Assembly (NCBI GenBank): GCA_902788505.1
Contig: CADAKH010000026.1
Span: forward strand, 1-42,918
Source: Oscillospiraceae bacterium
GTDB lineage: Bacteria; Bacillota; Clostridia; Saccharofermentanales; Saccharofermentanaceae
Direction: 5' to 3'
DNA: 42,918 nucleotides
Position numbers and translations under genes: made by a program. Positions 27,442 through 35,758 of this stretch are shown piece by piece (within the stretch, counting starts at the first letter, position 1; each line of letters begins with the position of its first letter). The notes beneath the pieces are model-generated. The model was not told the DNA's origin and searched no databases. It saw only the letters and a program-made list of their open reading frames with translations.

Positions 27442-27744
27442 ATGAACAGAACAGAATTAGTTGATGCAATCGCTGTTAAGGCTGACATCTCCAAGAAGGA
27501 TGCTGATGCTGCTGTTAAGGCTTTCATCGAAGTAGTTTCTGATGAGCTTCAGAACAAGGGTAAGGTTCAGCTCGTTGGTTTCGGTACATTCGAGACATCC
27601 GAGAGAGCTGCAAGAACAGGCCGTAACCCTCAGACAGGCGCTGCTACAAAGATCAAGGCTTGCACAGCTCCTAAGTTCAAGGCTGGTAAGGCACTCAAGG
27701 ATAAGGTTAACACAAAGCCTTCTAAGTCGGACAACCTCTTTTAG
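27442..27744 (+). CDS. hup: HU-family histone-like DNA-binding protein
   Basis: A 100-residue HU protein that bends and compacts DNA as a dimer. The family signature is [21 protein letters not shown], the beta-arm that inserts in the minor groove, preceded by VQLV. The C-terminus carries a short extra tail (KPSKSDNLF). Codon choice is strongly biased (AAG for Lys, GCT for Ala, GGT or GGC for Gly), unlike most neighbours, as expected for a very highly expressed gene. It is monocistronic and converges on the CPBP protease gene 12 bases away. Confidence 0.96.
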   Translation: MNRTELVDAIAVKADISKKDADAAVKAFIEVVSDELQNKGKVQLVGFGTFETSERAARTGRNPQTGAATKIKACTAPKFKAGKALKDKVNTKPSKSDNLF

Positions 27745-27756
27745 TTTGATATTTTT

Positions 27757-29001
27757 TTAACCGAACAGGTTTATTATGCTTGCAAGAATATCCGGCACAT
27801 ATGAATAGACAAACAGTAAGAGCGCAAATGAAAAGAATATCCACATCTCCACACTGTGAGTAAGCGTTCTGAGAAGAGCTTTTCTGGGCGGTTCTCCCTG
27901 CATTACTGACAGCTTGAAATTCTTGCGCTTTACGATCAAAAGAACAAATCCCGTAATCTGGAATCCTACAAGGATCAATATCCACAAAATAAGGAGCAGC
28001 ATAACCGGAAGCACCGATCTCATGACAGTATCGTAATCAATATCGGTATTAATCATACCCGTCTCAGTATCGAATCCCATACTTTTCATAAGATTTGCAA
28101 GAAGCTCGATTGTGACAGTTGAGGTAACGAGATTCATACTCGCATGCATGATCATGGTGTAGATTACATTTCCCGTGCGGATATATACGAATGAAAATAA
28201 CACACCTACGAAGAAAGCAAAGAAAAACTGCTGGAAATTGCCGTGCCAAAGGCCAAACATAATTCCCGACATGGCACAGCTAATGAATTCTCCGTATCGT
28301 ATAGTCCTGTCTATAAGGAATTTTCTGAACAACAATTCTTCAAAGATAGCGGGAAGAATTCCTATACATATGATCCTTATAATCACGTTGGAAGACAAAA
28401 TGAGATTATCTTTGAGCGCGCTTACAGCATCTTCGGTATCTGCGCCTAAGGATCCTAAAGTTGAAAGAGCCAGATGAACAGGCATCCCCATAAGTGATCC
28501 GATCTGTGTAAGACCATACATCATCATTATAAGAAGCAGGAGCTGCCTGATCTTCATCGGTCTTTTCTCTATCTTGACCGCAGGGATCTTGCGCAGGGTT
28601 ATTGCCAGAACTGCTGTACCGACAACGCAGACATTAAATGAGTTCATCAGAAGATAGATTGTAGTGAAATATTGAGAATAGAAGTCATAACAAAAGACAT
28701 TCAGCATAACTGATGCGAACTTGATCAGGAATATGAAAAACCATCCGAAAATGGAATACCTGACTGCAATAGCCGCGATCATCTCTTCTAATGTAGCCGT
28801 ACTATTGTAGTAACGTGTAAGGATAATAAGGATCGTCAGAAGCGGTATTGCAAATGCCGCTATGAAAGGTACACCGTACAAAGTGGCATCAGAACCGAAC
28901 AGTATTCCGTTCGTACTGCTGAGGCTCATAAGAATTGCCGTAATAATGATCAATACAACAGCAACTACTGACAATCTTTTGCGTATTACTTTATCTTCCA
29001 T
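27757..29001 (-). CDS. CPBP-family intramembrane metalloprotease
   Basis: A 414-residue polytopic membrane protein of the CPBP (Abi, type II CAAX protease-like) family. The catalytic motifs are EELLFRKFL (EExxxR), FGLWHGNFQQFFFAF (HxxxxF type) and a later IMHASMN, in the expected order. The N-terminal half adds about five extra membrane segments, and three more follow the core, so it is longer than the minimal family. The ATG at 29001 is chosen because GGGGAGGAAAT stands before it; the upstream in-frame ATG at 29016 would include that site. The target is unknown; family members process prenylated or other membrane substrates or act in bacteriocin self-protection. The gene stands alone. Confidence 0.88.
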   Translation of the reverse strand: MEDKVIRKRLSVVAVVLIIITAILMSLSSTNGILFGSDATLYGVPFIAAFAIPLLTILIILTRYYNSTATLEEMIAAIAVRYSIFGWFFIFLIKFASVMLNVFCYDFYSQYFTTIYLLMNSFNVCVVGTAVLAITLRKIPAVKIEKRPMKIRQLLLLIMMMYGLTQIGSLMGMPVHLALSTLGSLGADTEDAVSALKDNLILSSNVIIRIICIGILPAIFEELLFRKFLIDRTIRYGEFISCAMSGIMFGLWHGNFQQFFFAFFVGVLFSFVYIRTGNVIYTMIMHASMNLVTSTVTIELLANLMKSMGFDTETGMINTDIDYDTVMRSVLPVMLLLILWILILVGFQITGFVLLIVKRKNFKLSVMQGEPPRKALLRTLTHSVEMWIFFSFALLLFVYSYVPDILASIINLFG

Positions 29002-29015
29002 ATTTCCTCCCCACA

Positions 29016-29045
29016 TTCCGTTATAAAATTAACATCATAACGGAA
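29016..29045 (-). promoter_or_regulatory. Perfect dyad in the leader of the CPBP gene
   Basis: TTCCGTTAT (29016-29024) and ATAACGGAA (29037-29045) are perfect 9-bp inverted arms with a 12-base loop. A minus-strand -10 (TATAAT, complement of 29060-29065) is just upstream and the GGGGAGG ribosome site just downstream. The dyad is therefore in the message leader and could be a repressor operator or a hairpin that controls ribosome access. Confidence 0.55.
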
Positions 29046-29151
29046 CTCATTCCATACGGATTATAACCAATTATGCAAAATAATTATATATATTTCGAGC
29101 CGAAAGCGTGTATACTGTCCTAGTGACTATATAGGTAAAGAAGGAAATTAT

Positions 29152-30264
29152 ATGTCAGATTCAAAAGTGTACCGTATTTTCGTAGTAAATCCCGGAAGCA
29201 CTTCGACAAAAGTCGAGTTTTTCGAGAACGAGAAAAGTATCGTTGAAGGCAATGTCTTCCACGATTCGGCAATTCTTAAGAACTTCCCTACAATTAACGA
29301 CCAGCTGGATTACCGCATGGAATATGTAAAGAAGTGGCTGAAAGACAACAACATCGATCTTACAGGTGTTGATGCCATTGTAGGCAGAGGCGGCGCATGC
29401 TATCCGATCGAAGGAGGCACATACGAAGTTGACGACAGACTCGTAAACGATATCCGTGAAGCTAAAGGTGGCGTATATCACTCAAGCATGCTCGGTGTTC
29501 AGATGGCAAAACAGCTCCATGACGAATTCGGCGGAAGACTTCTCATGGTTGATCCAATCGTCGTTGATGAGTATCAGGATGTTGCAAGGATCACAGGCGT
29601 TAAGGGTATTTACAGAACCTCTGCCACACATGCTCTTAATCTTCGTGCCACAGCTCACAAATATGCCAAGAGCGTAGGCAAAAAGTATAACGAAATGAAC
29701 CTCATCGTCTGCCACATTGACGGTGGTATCACGATCACTGCTCATAAGCACGGCAAAATGATCGATGCCAATGACGGAAGCGGCGGAGACGGCCCGATGA
29801 CTCCTACAAGAATGGGAACAATGGCAGTTACTGATGTTCTCACCAAGTTATATGACAGACCCAAAGAAGAGATCAGAAGCCTCTGTCTTGCAACCGGTGG
29901 TCTCTCCTCCTGGTTCGGCACATCCAATTCAGATACGATTCATGAGATGGTCGAATCCGGTGATCCCAAGGCTCAGCTTATCTGGAACGCAATGATCTAT
30001 CAGATCACAAAGTGGATCGGATCAATGGCATGCGTACTTCACGGCGAAGTTGACGGTATTGTCTTAACCGGCGGACTTATGCGTTTCCAGGATGTGCTTG
30101 ACGGCATCACCGAAGCATGCGGCTGGATCGCACCTATCGCATCATATCCCGGAGAGCTTGAGCATGAAGCAATGAGAGCAGCTGCTCTCAGAGTCTTAAG
30201 AGGAGACGAGCAGGCAAAGACTTATCCCGGCAAGCCGAGATTTGAAGGATTCGATTTCCTTTAA
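29152..30264 (+). CDS. buk: Butyrate kinase-like acyl kinase
   Basis: A 370-residue member of the acetate/butyrate kinase (ASKHA) superfamily, which transfers phosphate from an acyl-phosphate to ADP. The phosphate loop VNPGSTSTKVEFF (about residues 12-24) and the adenosine-loop region VCHIDGGITITAHKHGKMID match butyrate kinase more closely than acetate kinase, and the length (355-370) fits Buk, not AckA (about 400). An ATG with AAGAAGGAAA upstream is the start. A -10-like TATACT lies at 29111-29116 without a clear -35. The next gene, 12 bases downstream, is a Pta-type phosphotransacetylase rather than Ptb, so the natural substrate (acetyl, butyryl or branched acyl phosphate) is uncertain. Confidence 0.92.
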   Translation: MSDSKVYRIFVVNPGSTSTKVEFFENEKSIVEGNVFHDSAILKNFPTINDQLDYRMEYVKKWLKDNNIDLTGVDAIVGRGGACYPIEGGTYEVDDRLVNDIREAKGGVYHSSMLGVQMAKQLHDEFGGRLLMVDPIVVDEYQDVARITGVKGIYRTSATHALNLRATAHKYAKSVGKKYNEMNLIVCHIDGGITITAHKHGKMIDANDGSGGDGPMTPTRMGTMAVTDVLTKLYDRPKEEIRSLCLATGGLSSWFGTSNSDTIHEMVESGDPKAQLIWNAMIYQITKWIGSMACVLHGEVDGIVLTGGLMRFQDVLDGITEACGWIAPIASYPGELEHEAMRAAALRVLRGDEQAKTYPGKPRFEGFDFL

Positions 30265-30276
30265 GGAGAATTACAT

Positions 30277-31287
30277 ATGAGTTTTATCGAGACGATCAAG
30301 CAAAGAGCAAGAAGTGACGTTAAGACGATCGTTCTTCCCGAATCAGAAGACGACAGAACAATACTTGCAGCAGCAAAAGTGTTGGCAGAAAAAACTGCTC
30401 AACCCATAATCATCGGAACTGAAGAAGAAGTTATGGGTTCTGCTTCAAGACTTGGTGCAGATCTTACCGGAGTTCAGATCCTTGATCATACAAAATCAGC
30501 AGAGATCGACAAGTATGCAGCTCTTCTTGCAGAGATCAGAGCCAAGAAGGGAATGACTTTCGAGAAGGCAAAAGAACTCATATCAGGTGACAAGCTCACA
30601 TTCGGTATCATGATGGTCAAATCAGGCGATGCAGACGGCCTCGTATCCGGCGCATGCCACACATCAGCAGACATGCTCCGCCCTGCACTTCAGATCATCA
30701 AAACCGCACCTGAGAGAAAGATCGCATCCATAGCTTTCATGTTCGAACTTCCCGACAAGTCCATCGGCGAAGACGGAATCATTCTCTGCGCAGACTGTGC
30801 ATTGATGCAGGATCCTACACCTGAAGAACTCGCTGAGATCGGTGCAGAATCTGCTGCATCATTTGAAGCACTCATCGGAAAGAAAGCCAAGGTTGCTTTC
30901 CTCTGTCACTCAACAAAAGGTTCAGCAAATCACCCCTTCGTCGATAAGGTTGTAGAAGCAGTCAAGATCGCTAAGGAAAAATATCCTGATATCCTTCTCG
31001 ACGGCGAGTTGCAGCTCGATGCGGCTATAGTTCCCGAGATCGGCGCTTCCAAAGCACCCGGCTCACCTGTTGCAGGTCAGGCTAATGTCCTCATCTTCCC
31101 TAACCTTGAGGCCGGAAACATCGGATACAAGCTTATCCAGAGAATCGGCAAGGCTGAAGCTTACAGCTTCCTTCAGGGCCTTGCAGCACCCGTTAACGAT
31201 CTTTCAAGAGGCTGCAGCGTAGATGAGCTTGCAGGTGTAATCGTTATCACCGCAGTTCAGGCTCAGCAGATGTCAGCAACGAAATAA
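30277..31287 (+). CDS. pta: Phosphate acetyltransferase (Pta type)
   Basis: A 336-residue enzyme converting acyl-CoA and phosphate to acyl phosphate and CoA. Characteristic segments are VLPESEDDRTI, MMVKSGDADGLVSGACHTSAD, LRPALQIIKTAPE, KGSANHPFVDKV, GELQLDAAIVPEI and ANVLIFPNLEAGNIGYKL. The length and the GDADGLVSGA block match short Pta enzymes; Ptb is about 300 residues. A strong AAGGAG ribosome site precedes the ATG 12 bases after buk, so both are one operon. A hairpin terminator follows. Together with the kinase it would make ATP from acyl-CoA during fermentation. Confidence 0.95.
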   Translation: MSFIETIKQRARSDVKTIVLPESEDDRTILAAAKVLAEKTAQPIIIGTEEEVMGSASRLGADLTGVQILDHTKSAEIDKYAALLAEIRAKKGMTFEKAKELISGDKLTFGIMMVKSGDADGLVSGACHTSADMLRPALQIIKTAPERKIASIAFMFELPDKSIGEDGIILCADCALMQDPTPEELAEIGAESAASFEALIGKKAKVAFLCHSTKGSANHPFVDKVVEAVKIAKEKYPDILLDGELQLDAAIVPEIGASKAPGSPVAGQANVLIFPNLEAGNIGYKLIQRIGKAEAYSFLQGLAAPVNDLSRGCSVDELAGVIVITAVQAQQMSATK

Positions 31288-31317
31288 TCGATTTCAAAAA
31301 ACTAATGTAAAATATAG

Positions 31318-31350
31318 GAAGCGTTGAAAGTTCAGCGCTTCTTATTTTAT
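31318..31350 (+). terminator. Probable terminator of the buk-pta operon
   Basis: GAAGCGTTGA (31318-31327) and TCAGCGCTTC (31332-31341) form a 10-bp stem with one G-U and a 4-base loop, followed by TTATTTTAT. The T-tract is interrupted, so termination may be partial. The next gene on this strand starts at 31371. Confidence 0.65.
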
Positions 31351-31370
31351 GCATAAAGGTTGATCTGATT

Positions 31371-32339
31371 ATGTGGAACGGTCTTAAGATATCAGAAGTT
31401 TTTTTCGGGGAATACGGGCTTCCGATGCTCGAAAAGGAGTTCCCTCAATATGCAAATGAAATAGCAGCCGGTCTGGCAGGTCAGACCTCTGAATGTTTCG
31501 GATACGATGACTATATCTCACGCGACCACGACTATGCACCCGGCTTCTGTCTCTGGCTTCCCGAAGAACTCAAAAAGAAGATCGGCGAAGATCTCCAGAA
31601 AGCCTATGATTCCCTTCCCGTTGAAGAGTTTATTCTAAACCACAGGGCAGATGTAGGTATGGCTGAACCGAGCAATATCATGACCGGTGCAAGAAGCCAC
31701 AGAGTCGGCGTTCACAGTATAGAAGAGTTCTATTACGAACACACGGGAATGACATCCGCACCTGTTACGACACAGGACTGGCTCGCCACTCCGCAAATGC
31801 ATTTAGCCGAAGCAGTCAACGGAAAAGTTTTCCGTGACCCTTCGGGAAGATTCAGTTCTATTCGTAATGTATGGGATAGTTTCTATCCTGAAGATGTTTT
31901 AAAGAAGAAAGTCGCTGCAGACCTTGCCATGGCGGGTAAAACCGGGCAATTTAATTATATTCGCTCTATCAAACGTGGTGATATCGGGGCCGCTTATTGC
32001 TGCGTTACAGAATTCATATACAAGATTACTGCGGCATTGTTCCTTCTTAACGGCCGGTATATGCCATATTATAAATGGCGCTTCAGAGCGATGAAGGAGT
32101 TTACCACCTTGAGCTGCGTTGTTGAGCCGCTTTTATTACTTTCCCAAATGAGCGAAGAAGAAAGTCAGGGTAAGGTAGATCTTATTGAAGAGATAAGCGG
32201 CTCTGTTGTCAAGGAACTGGTTAAACGCGGTTGGTCTTCGGGCTACAGCGACTATCTTCTCGACAATGCAAAACTCGTGATGAAGACCATAAGTGATACA
32301 GAGATTGCATCTTGGAATGTATTCGTCGGTGAAGATTGA
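31371..32339 (+). CDS. DUF4037-domain protein, nucleotidyltransferase-like
   Basis: A 322-residue soluble protein. The N-terminal segment GQTSECFGYDDYISRDHDYAPGF corresponds to the nucleotidyltransferase-like region of DUF4037 proteins, with acidic D-D and D-H-D residues in the place of metal ligands. The C-terminal half (FYPEDVLKKKVAADL, ALFLLNGRYMPYYKWRFRAM) is the usual helical domain. Transfer of a nucleotide to an unknown acceptor is a plausible activity but not shown. The start is the ATG at 31371 with GGTTGAT upstream, a weak site. It is downstream of pta on the same strand behind the partial terminator. Confidence 0.85.
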   Translation: MWNGLKISEVFFGEYGLPMLEKEFPQYANEIAAGLAGQTSECFGYDDYISRDHDYAPGFCLWLPEELKKKIGEDLQKAYDSLPVEEFILNHRADVGMAEPSNIMTGARSHRVGVHSIEEFYYEHTGMTSAPVTTQDWLATPQMHLAEAVNGKVFRDPSGRFSSIRNVWDSFYPEDVLKKKVAADLAMAGKTGQFNYIRSIKRGDIGAAYCCVTEFIYKITAALFLLNGRYMPYYKWRFRAMKEFTTLSCVVEPLLLLSQMSEEESQGKVDLIEEISGSVVKELVKRGWSSGYSDYLLDNAKLVMKTISDTEIASWNVFVGED

Positions 32340-32345
32340 TAAGAT

Positions 32346-32588
32346 TTAATTCCCGCTCTTATCAGGCAGTACCAAAGCCACATGGCCGGAATCTTCAACT
32401 GAAGTTTCCACTCTTGGCTTATCAGTATCTATACTGAAAGTGGAAGAACTGTTTCTGACTCCGTTCCAGCGTGCAAAAACAATAACAAAAACCATTGTTA
32501 TTGCGAGCAGGAAGCCCGCAATAACAACGAATCCGCTCCCCATATTTGCGGCATAATTCTTAACTCTGACAGCTAAATCCGGAAACAT
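32346..32588 (-). CDS. Small single-pass membrane protein
   Basis: An 80-residue protein with one membrane segment (about residues 18-38, FVVIAGFLLAITMVFVIVFA) and a polar tail. The ATG at 32588 has AAAGGAGG at ideal spacing; an upstream in-frame TTG would place the ribosome site inside the gene. No family is recognised. It follows the two-component operon by about 100 bases and converges on the DUF4037 gene with only 6 bases between. Confidence 0.65.
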   Translation of the reverse strand: MFPDLAVRVKNYAANMGSGFVVIAGFLLAITMVFVIVFARWNGVRNSSSTFSIDTDKPRVETSVEDSGHVALVLPDKSGN

Positions 32589-32686
32589 GTCATTTCCTCC
32601 TTTGCTCAACTTCTGAGGTTATTATCACAAAGGAGAAAATCAAAAAAGTACTAAATCGGCATCAAAATGGCATCAATTGTAAACAA

Positions 32687-33424
32687 TCAGTATGTATCCA
32701 CCATGCCGTACGGAACGGAGAATGTCACCGATAATTCAAAGGTGTAATTCCTGTCATCCTTAAAGATAAACAGATAAGTTGTGCTGTCACCTGCACCGGA
32801 ATCATCCAAAGGATGATATGTAACGATCTTCGCATTGAGGCGCGTTGTGTAGTGATTATAAAGTGCATTACGGAACTTTTCGCTCAGATAATCAGTCGTG
32901 TTAAACGCGTTATTAAAACCGACTACAAGACTTTCCCAATAAGCCGGGTCGCCATAGAATGAGCATCTTAATATCGCGCCTGTTTTATCGTCAACAAAAC
33001 ATTCGAAGCTCCAGTTGTCATTCAGCCAGACATCGACATACCAGATTACGATAGTTCCCCTGTTATTCGTGAGATTAACCAGCATAGGCGTTGCCTTCAT
33101 ATCTCTGGAAAGATTGAATCTGTAACCTGTAAAATCCGCTAGAAAATCTCCGACTATTTTTGCAAGCTCATCTCTTTGAACGAAGATACCTTTATCGATC
33201 TCGATCGTATCCGAGAGTCCGTACTCGAAATGAACGATGTTTATCTTCTGGCTCATCGCAAGGTCATCTCTGTACGAAAGGTTGACCTGTTTTATATCCA
33301 GATCCTTCCGCCTTCCTTCATTGACCTTGTCGGATGCATCAAATACAACAACAGGAAGGAACCAGCCGAGCATTGCTGCAAGAATAATGAAGACCGCTGT
33401 AATGACTGTGCTGAACTTTCTCAT
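32687..33424 (-). CDS. Membrane-anchored accessory protein of the two-component system
   Basis: A 245-residue protein with one N-terminal membrane segment (about residues 8-28, a possible uncleaved signal anchor) and an exported domain of about 215 residues with beta-rich sequence (NRGTIVIWYVDVWLNDNWSFECFVDDKTGAILRC reads like a PepSY or YycI-type repeat). Its ATG overlaps the kinase stop by 4 bases, so it is co-translated with it. In related systems such proteins (for example YycH and YycI) bind the kinase and adjust its activity; that role is an inference here. The family is not firmly identified. Confidence 0.75.
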   Translation of the reverse strand: MRKFSTVITAVFIILAAMLGWFLPVVVFDASDKVNEGRRKDLDIKQVNLSYRDDLAMSQKINIVHFEYGLSDTIEIDKGIFVQRDELAKIVGDFLADFTGYRFNLSRDMKATPMLVNLTNNRGTIVIWYVDVWLNDNWSFECFVDDKTGAILRCSFYGDPAYWESLVVGFNNAFNTTDYLSEKFRNALYNHYTTRLNAKIVTYHPLDDSGAGDSTTYLFIFKDDRNYTFELSVTFSVPYGMVDTY

Positions 33425-34797
33425 ACTGCGAGCTCCTTCACGGTAACTGTAACACAGGTTCCGTTTCCTTCTCTTGATGCGAACGATATAGTTCCGTTAT
33501 GCAGATCGATGATCTCCTTACAGAGATTAAGTCCCAGACCTACACCGCCCTGTGCTCTCGAACGAGACTTGTCAACACGGTAGAACGCTTCGGTAATGTG
33601 CTTGATTGCTTCTTCAGGCATACCCCTTCCGTTATCGAAAACTCTTATGCGGTAATTACCGTTCACGCTCTCACCCATTATCATGATATTCCCGCCATGA
33701 TCCAAAGCTTTTCTTGCGTTATCAAGAAGATTGGTTATTACCGACTTGAAAAGGTCAGGCTCTACCATGCACAGAGCCGGTTCAACCCTGCTCTGAAGGA
33801 CGATCCCGTTCTTCCTGTAAACAGGCTGAAGATGGAATGTAAGATTCTCGATAAGGCTCTTCATATCAGTAGGAACAAAACTGATATCCTGCTTTTTCAT
33901 CATCAGCAGATCCAGAAGCTTTAATGACAGCGATTCGAGTCTTTTTCCTTCTGAGAAAATATAGTTCGCTGCCTCCTGGGTCTCTTCACCGCTCAGCGCC
34001 TGGCTTCGAAGAAGGTCAGCATAACCGATAATGGATGTCATAGGCGTTTTCAATTCATGCGCAAAGCTTCCCATGAATCTCTCCTGATGTTCCATTGAAA
34101 GCTTGAGCTCATTGATACTGTCAGAAAGCCTGTCAGCCATGTTGTCAAAGTCAGAACCGAGCTGGCCTATCTCATCCTGGGATTTAGGATTGACTCTGGA
34201 CCCGAGTTGTCCGGAAGCCAGAGCCTTTGCAGTTCGGGAGACCTTATTCAACGGTTTGGTCATGAAGTAGGATGTAAGCCATGCCGCTGATCCGCCCAAA
34301 AGTATCAGCACGAGCAAAACCTGATGATACATTTTAATCTGCTCGTCTCTTGCCTGATAAACCGGTGAGATATCATACATAACCACAAGTTCCAGCGGCT
34401 TATCGTTTGTTTTGATGATTCCGTTGATCTGGTAGATGTGAATTGAATCTCTTGTATAAAGGAAAGATTCAAACTCGGATTCAGTATCAAGATCAGCTTT
34501 GCTGACACCGATCTGATAAAGACCGATTCCGCCTCTTGTAAGACTGATTCCGATAAGGCTTTCAGAAGTATTCATTCTCTCAAGAGTCGTACTTATACTG
34601 GAAATATCCTGCTGGATATCTACGAAGTTAACGAGTTGAACCGACTGAATAAGCATCTCGTAAGATTCGACGCAGTTGTTCTCGTACTGTTCAAGACTGC
34701 TCCTGAAATTCTGTCTGATCAGAAGAATGCCTCCCACACCGTAGCTTAATGTGAGAAGCCATACCATTACGAGAAGCATCTTCTGCCGAAACCGCAT
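33421..34797 (-). CDS. Sensor histidine kinase with HAMP domain
   Basis: A 458-residue membrane kinase. A first membrane segment (about 8-28) and a second (about 157-178) enclose an extracellular sensor of about 130 residues with no recognised fold. A HAMP domain follows (MTKPLNKVSRTAKALASGQL), then the phospho-acceptor H-box SFAHELKTPMTSIIGYADLL and the ATPase motifs N-box NLLDNARKA, G1 FDNGRGMP and G2 GGVGLGLNLC. All catalytic motifs are intact. It starts 3 bases after the response-regulator stop and overlaps the accessory gene. The signal is unknown. Confidence 0.95.
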   Translation of the reverse strand: MRFRQKMLLVMVWLLTLSYGVGGILLIRQNFRSSLEQYENNCVESYEMLIQSVQLVNFVDIQQDISSISTTLERMNTSESLIGISLTRGGIGLYQIGVSKADLDTESEFESFLYTRDSIHIYQINGIIKTNDKPLELVVMYDISPVYQARDEQIKMYHQVLLVLILLGGSAAWLTSYFMTKPLNKVSRTAKALASGQLGSRVNPKSQDEIGQLGSDFDNMADRLSDSINELKLSMEHQERFMGSFAHELKTPMTSIIGYADLLRSQALSGEETQEAANYIFSEGKRLESLSLKLLDLLMMKKQDISFVPTDMKSLIENLTFHLQPVYRKNGIVLQSRVEPALCMVEPDLFKSVITNLLDNARKALDHGGNIMIMGESVNGNYRIRVFDNGRGMPEEAIKHITEAFYRVDKSRSRAQGGVGLGLNLCKEIIDLHNGTISFASREGNGTCVTVTVKELAV

Positions 34798-34800
34798 TGA

Positions 34801-35454
34801 TTATGCCTCCAGCCTGTATCCTACTTTCGGCACAGCGTGGATTACTTCCTCCCAGCCGAGCTTTTTACGAAGTCTCTGTACATGAAGATCAACGGTCTTG
34901 CTTCCATACGGGAAAGGTTCGTTCCAAACACGCTCATATATTGTCTCTCTGTACATGGCAATTCCCGGATTCCTTGCGAAAAGAAGGAGCAGTTCATATT
35001 CCTTCGGAGTCAGGGGGATCGGATAACCGTCTTTATAAACGATCATAGCCTTCGTATCTATTGTAAGACCTGCAATACGGATCTCAGTATCCGTCTTGTT
35101 ATAACGGCGCAATACAACATTTACTCTTGCAAGCAGCTCAATGATCTCAAAGGGTTTTGCAAGATAGTCTTCAGCACCCAATTCCAATCCTCGTACCCTG
35201 TCTTCTACCATATTCTTGGCAGTAAGGAAAATTACAGGCACCTTCATAGGACGGATATACTGCATAAGAGAGAATCCGTCTATCTTAGGTATCATTACAT
35301 CCAAAAGAATAAGGTCATAAACATAGTTCTTGATCAGATTCAATGCTTCCTCACCGTCAAAAGCACAGGTGCATGAATAACCGGCCTTGGTAAGGCTCAT
35401 TCTGATCAGATTAGAAATAGGCTTCTCGTCTTCAACAATTAATATATGAATCAT
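34801..35454 (-). CDS. OmpR-family response regulator
   Basis: A 217-residue two-domain regulator. The receiver domain opens with IHILIVEDEKPI, with the acidic pair, the phosphorylated Asp in LILLDVMIP, the Thr in FLTAKN and the Lys in LAKPF. A winged-helix DNA-binding domain follows (LTPKEYELLLLFARNPG, then SKTVDLHVQRLRKKLG and VPKVGYRLEA). The start is the ATG at 35454 with GAGGTGGGG upstream; an earlier in-frame TTG lies over that site. It is the first gene of the three-gene signal operon. A -10 TATAAT (complement of 35478-35483) is visible without a clear -35, which could mean activator dependence. Confidence 0.95.
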   Translation of the reverse strand: MIHILIVEDEKPISNLIRMSLTKAGYSCTCAFDGEEALNLIKNYVYDLILLDVMIPKIDGFSLMQYIRPMKVPVIFLTAKNMVEDRVRGLELGAEDYLAKPFEIIELLARVNVVLRRYNKTDTEIRIAGLTIDTKAMIVYKDGYPIPLTPKEYELLLLFARNPGIAMYRETIYERVWNEPFPYGSKTVDLHVQRLRKKLGWEEVIHAVPKVGYRLEA

Positions 35455-35548
35455 ATTTCCCCACCTCAAACATTACAATTATACATTGAAGCGGGAAAAT
35501 GGACTATCAATTATTATTTAGGTTGTTGCAAGTTGCCTTTTCGTTCTG

Positions 35549-35758
35549 TCAGGAAATACCTGTAACTTTAAAATCCTTGTCTTCAACAGCCTTTGTAAGA
35601 ATATCGTCCGCAACATCTTTTTCGAGAGCGACTACTGCTGTACCCTTATCGTGAGAAACATCAGCGGAAATAACACCTTCCAAAGCTTCCAAAGCCTTCT
35701 TTACTGTTGCTTCGCAGTGTCCGCACATCATGCCTTCGATAGTAATTGTCTTTTCCAT
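35549..35758 (-). CDS. copZ: Probable free CopZ from an internal start in copA
   Basis: In frame within copA, an ATG at 35758-35756 begins [22 protein letters not shown], a 69-residue HMA protein the size of CopZ. The sequence AAAGGAG (complement of 35768-35774) stands 9 bases before this ATG, an almost ideal ribosome site that would be odd in a random linker. A free copper chaperone could therefore be made from the same message as the fused pump. This is inferred from sequence. Confidence 0.6.
   Translation of the reverse strand: MEKTITIEGMMCGHCEATVKKALEALEGVISADVSHDKGTAVVALEKDVADDILTKAVEDKDFKVTGIS

Noticed and set aside
29111..29116. buk promoter -10 (TATACT)
   Set aside because: No -35 is found at 16-18 bases upstream, so I did not list it as a promoter.
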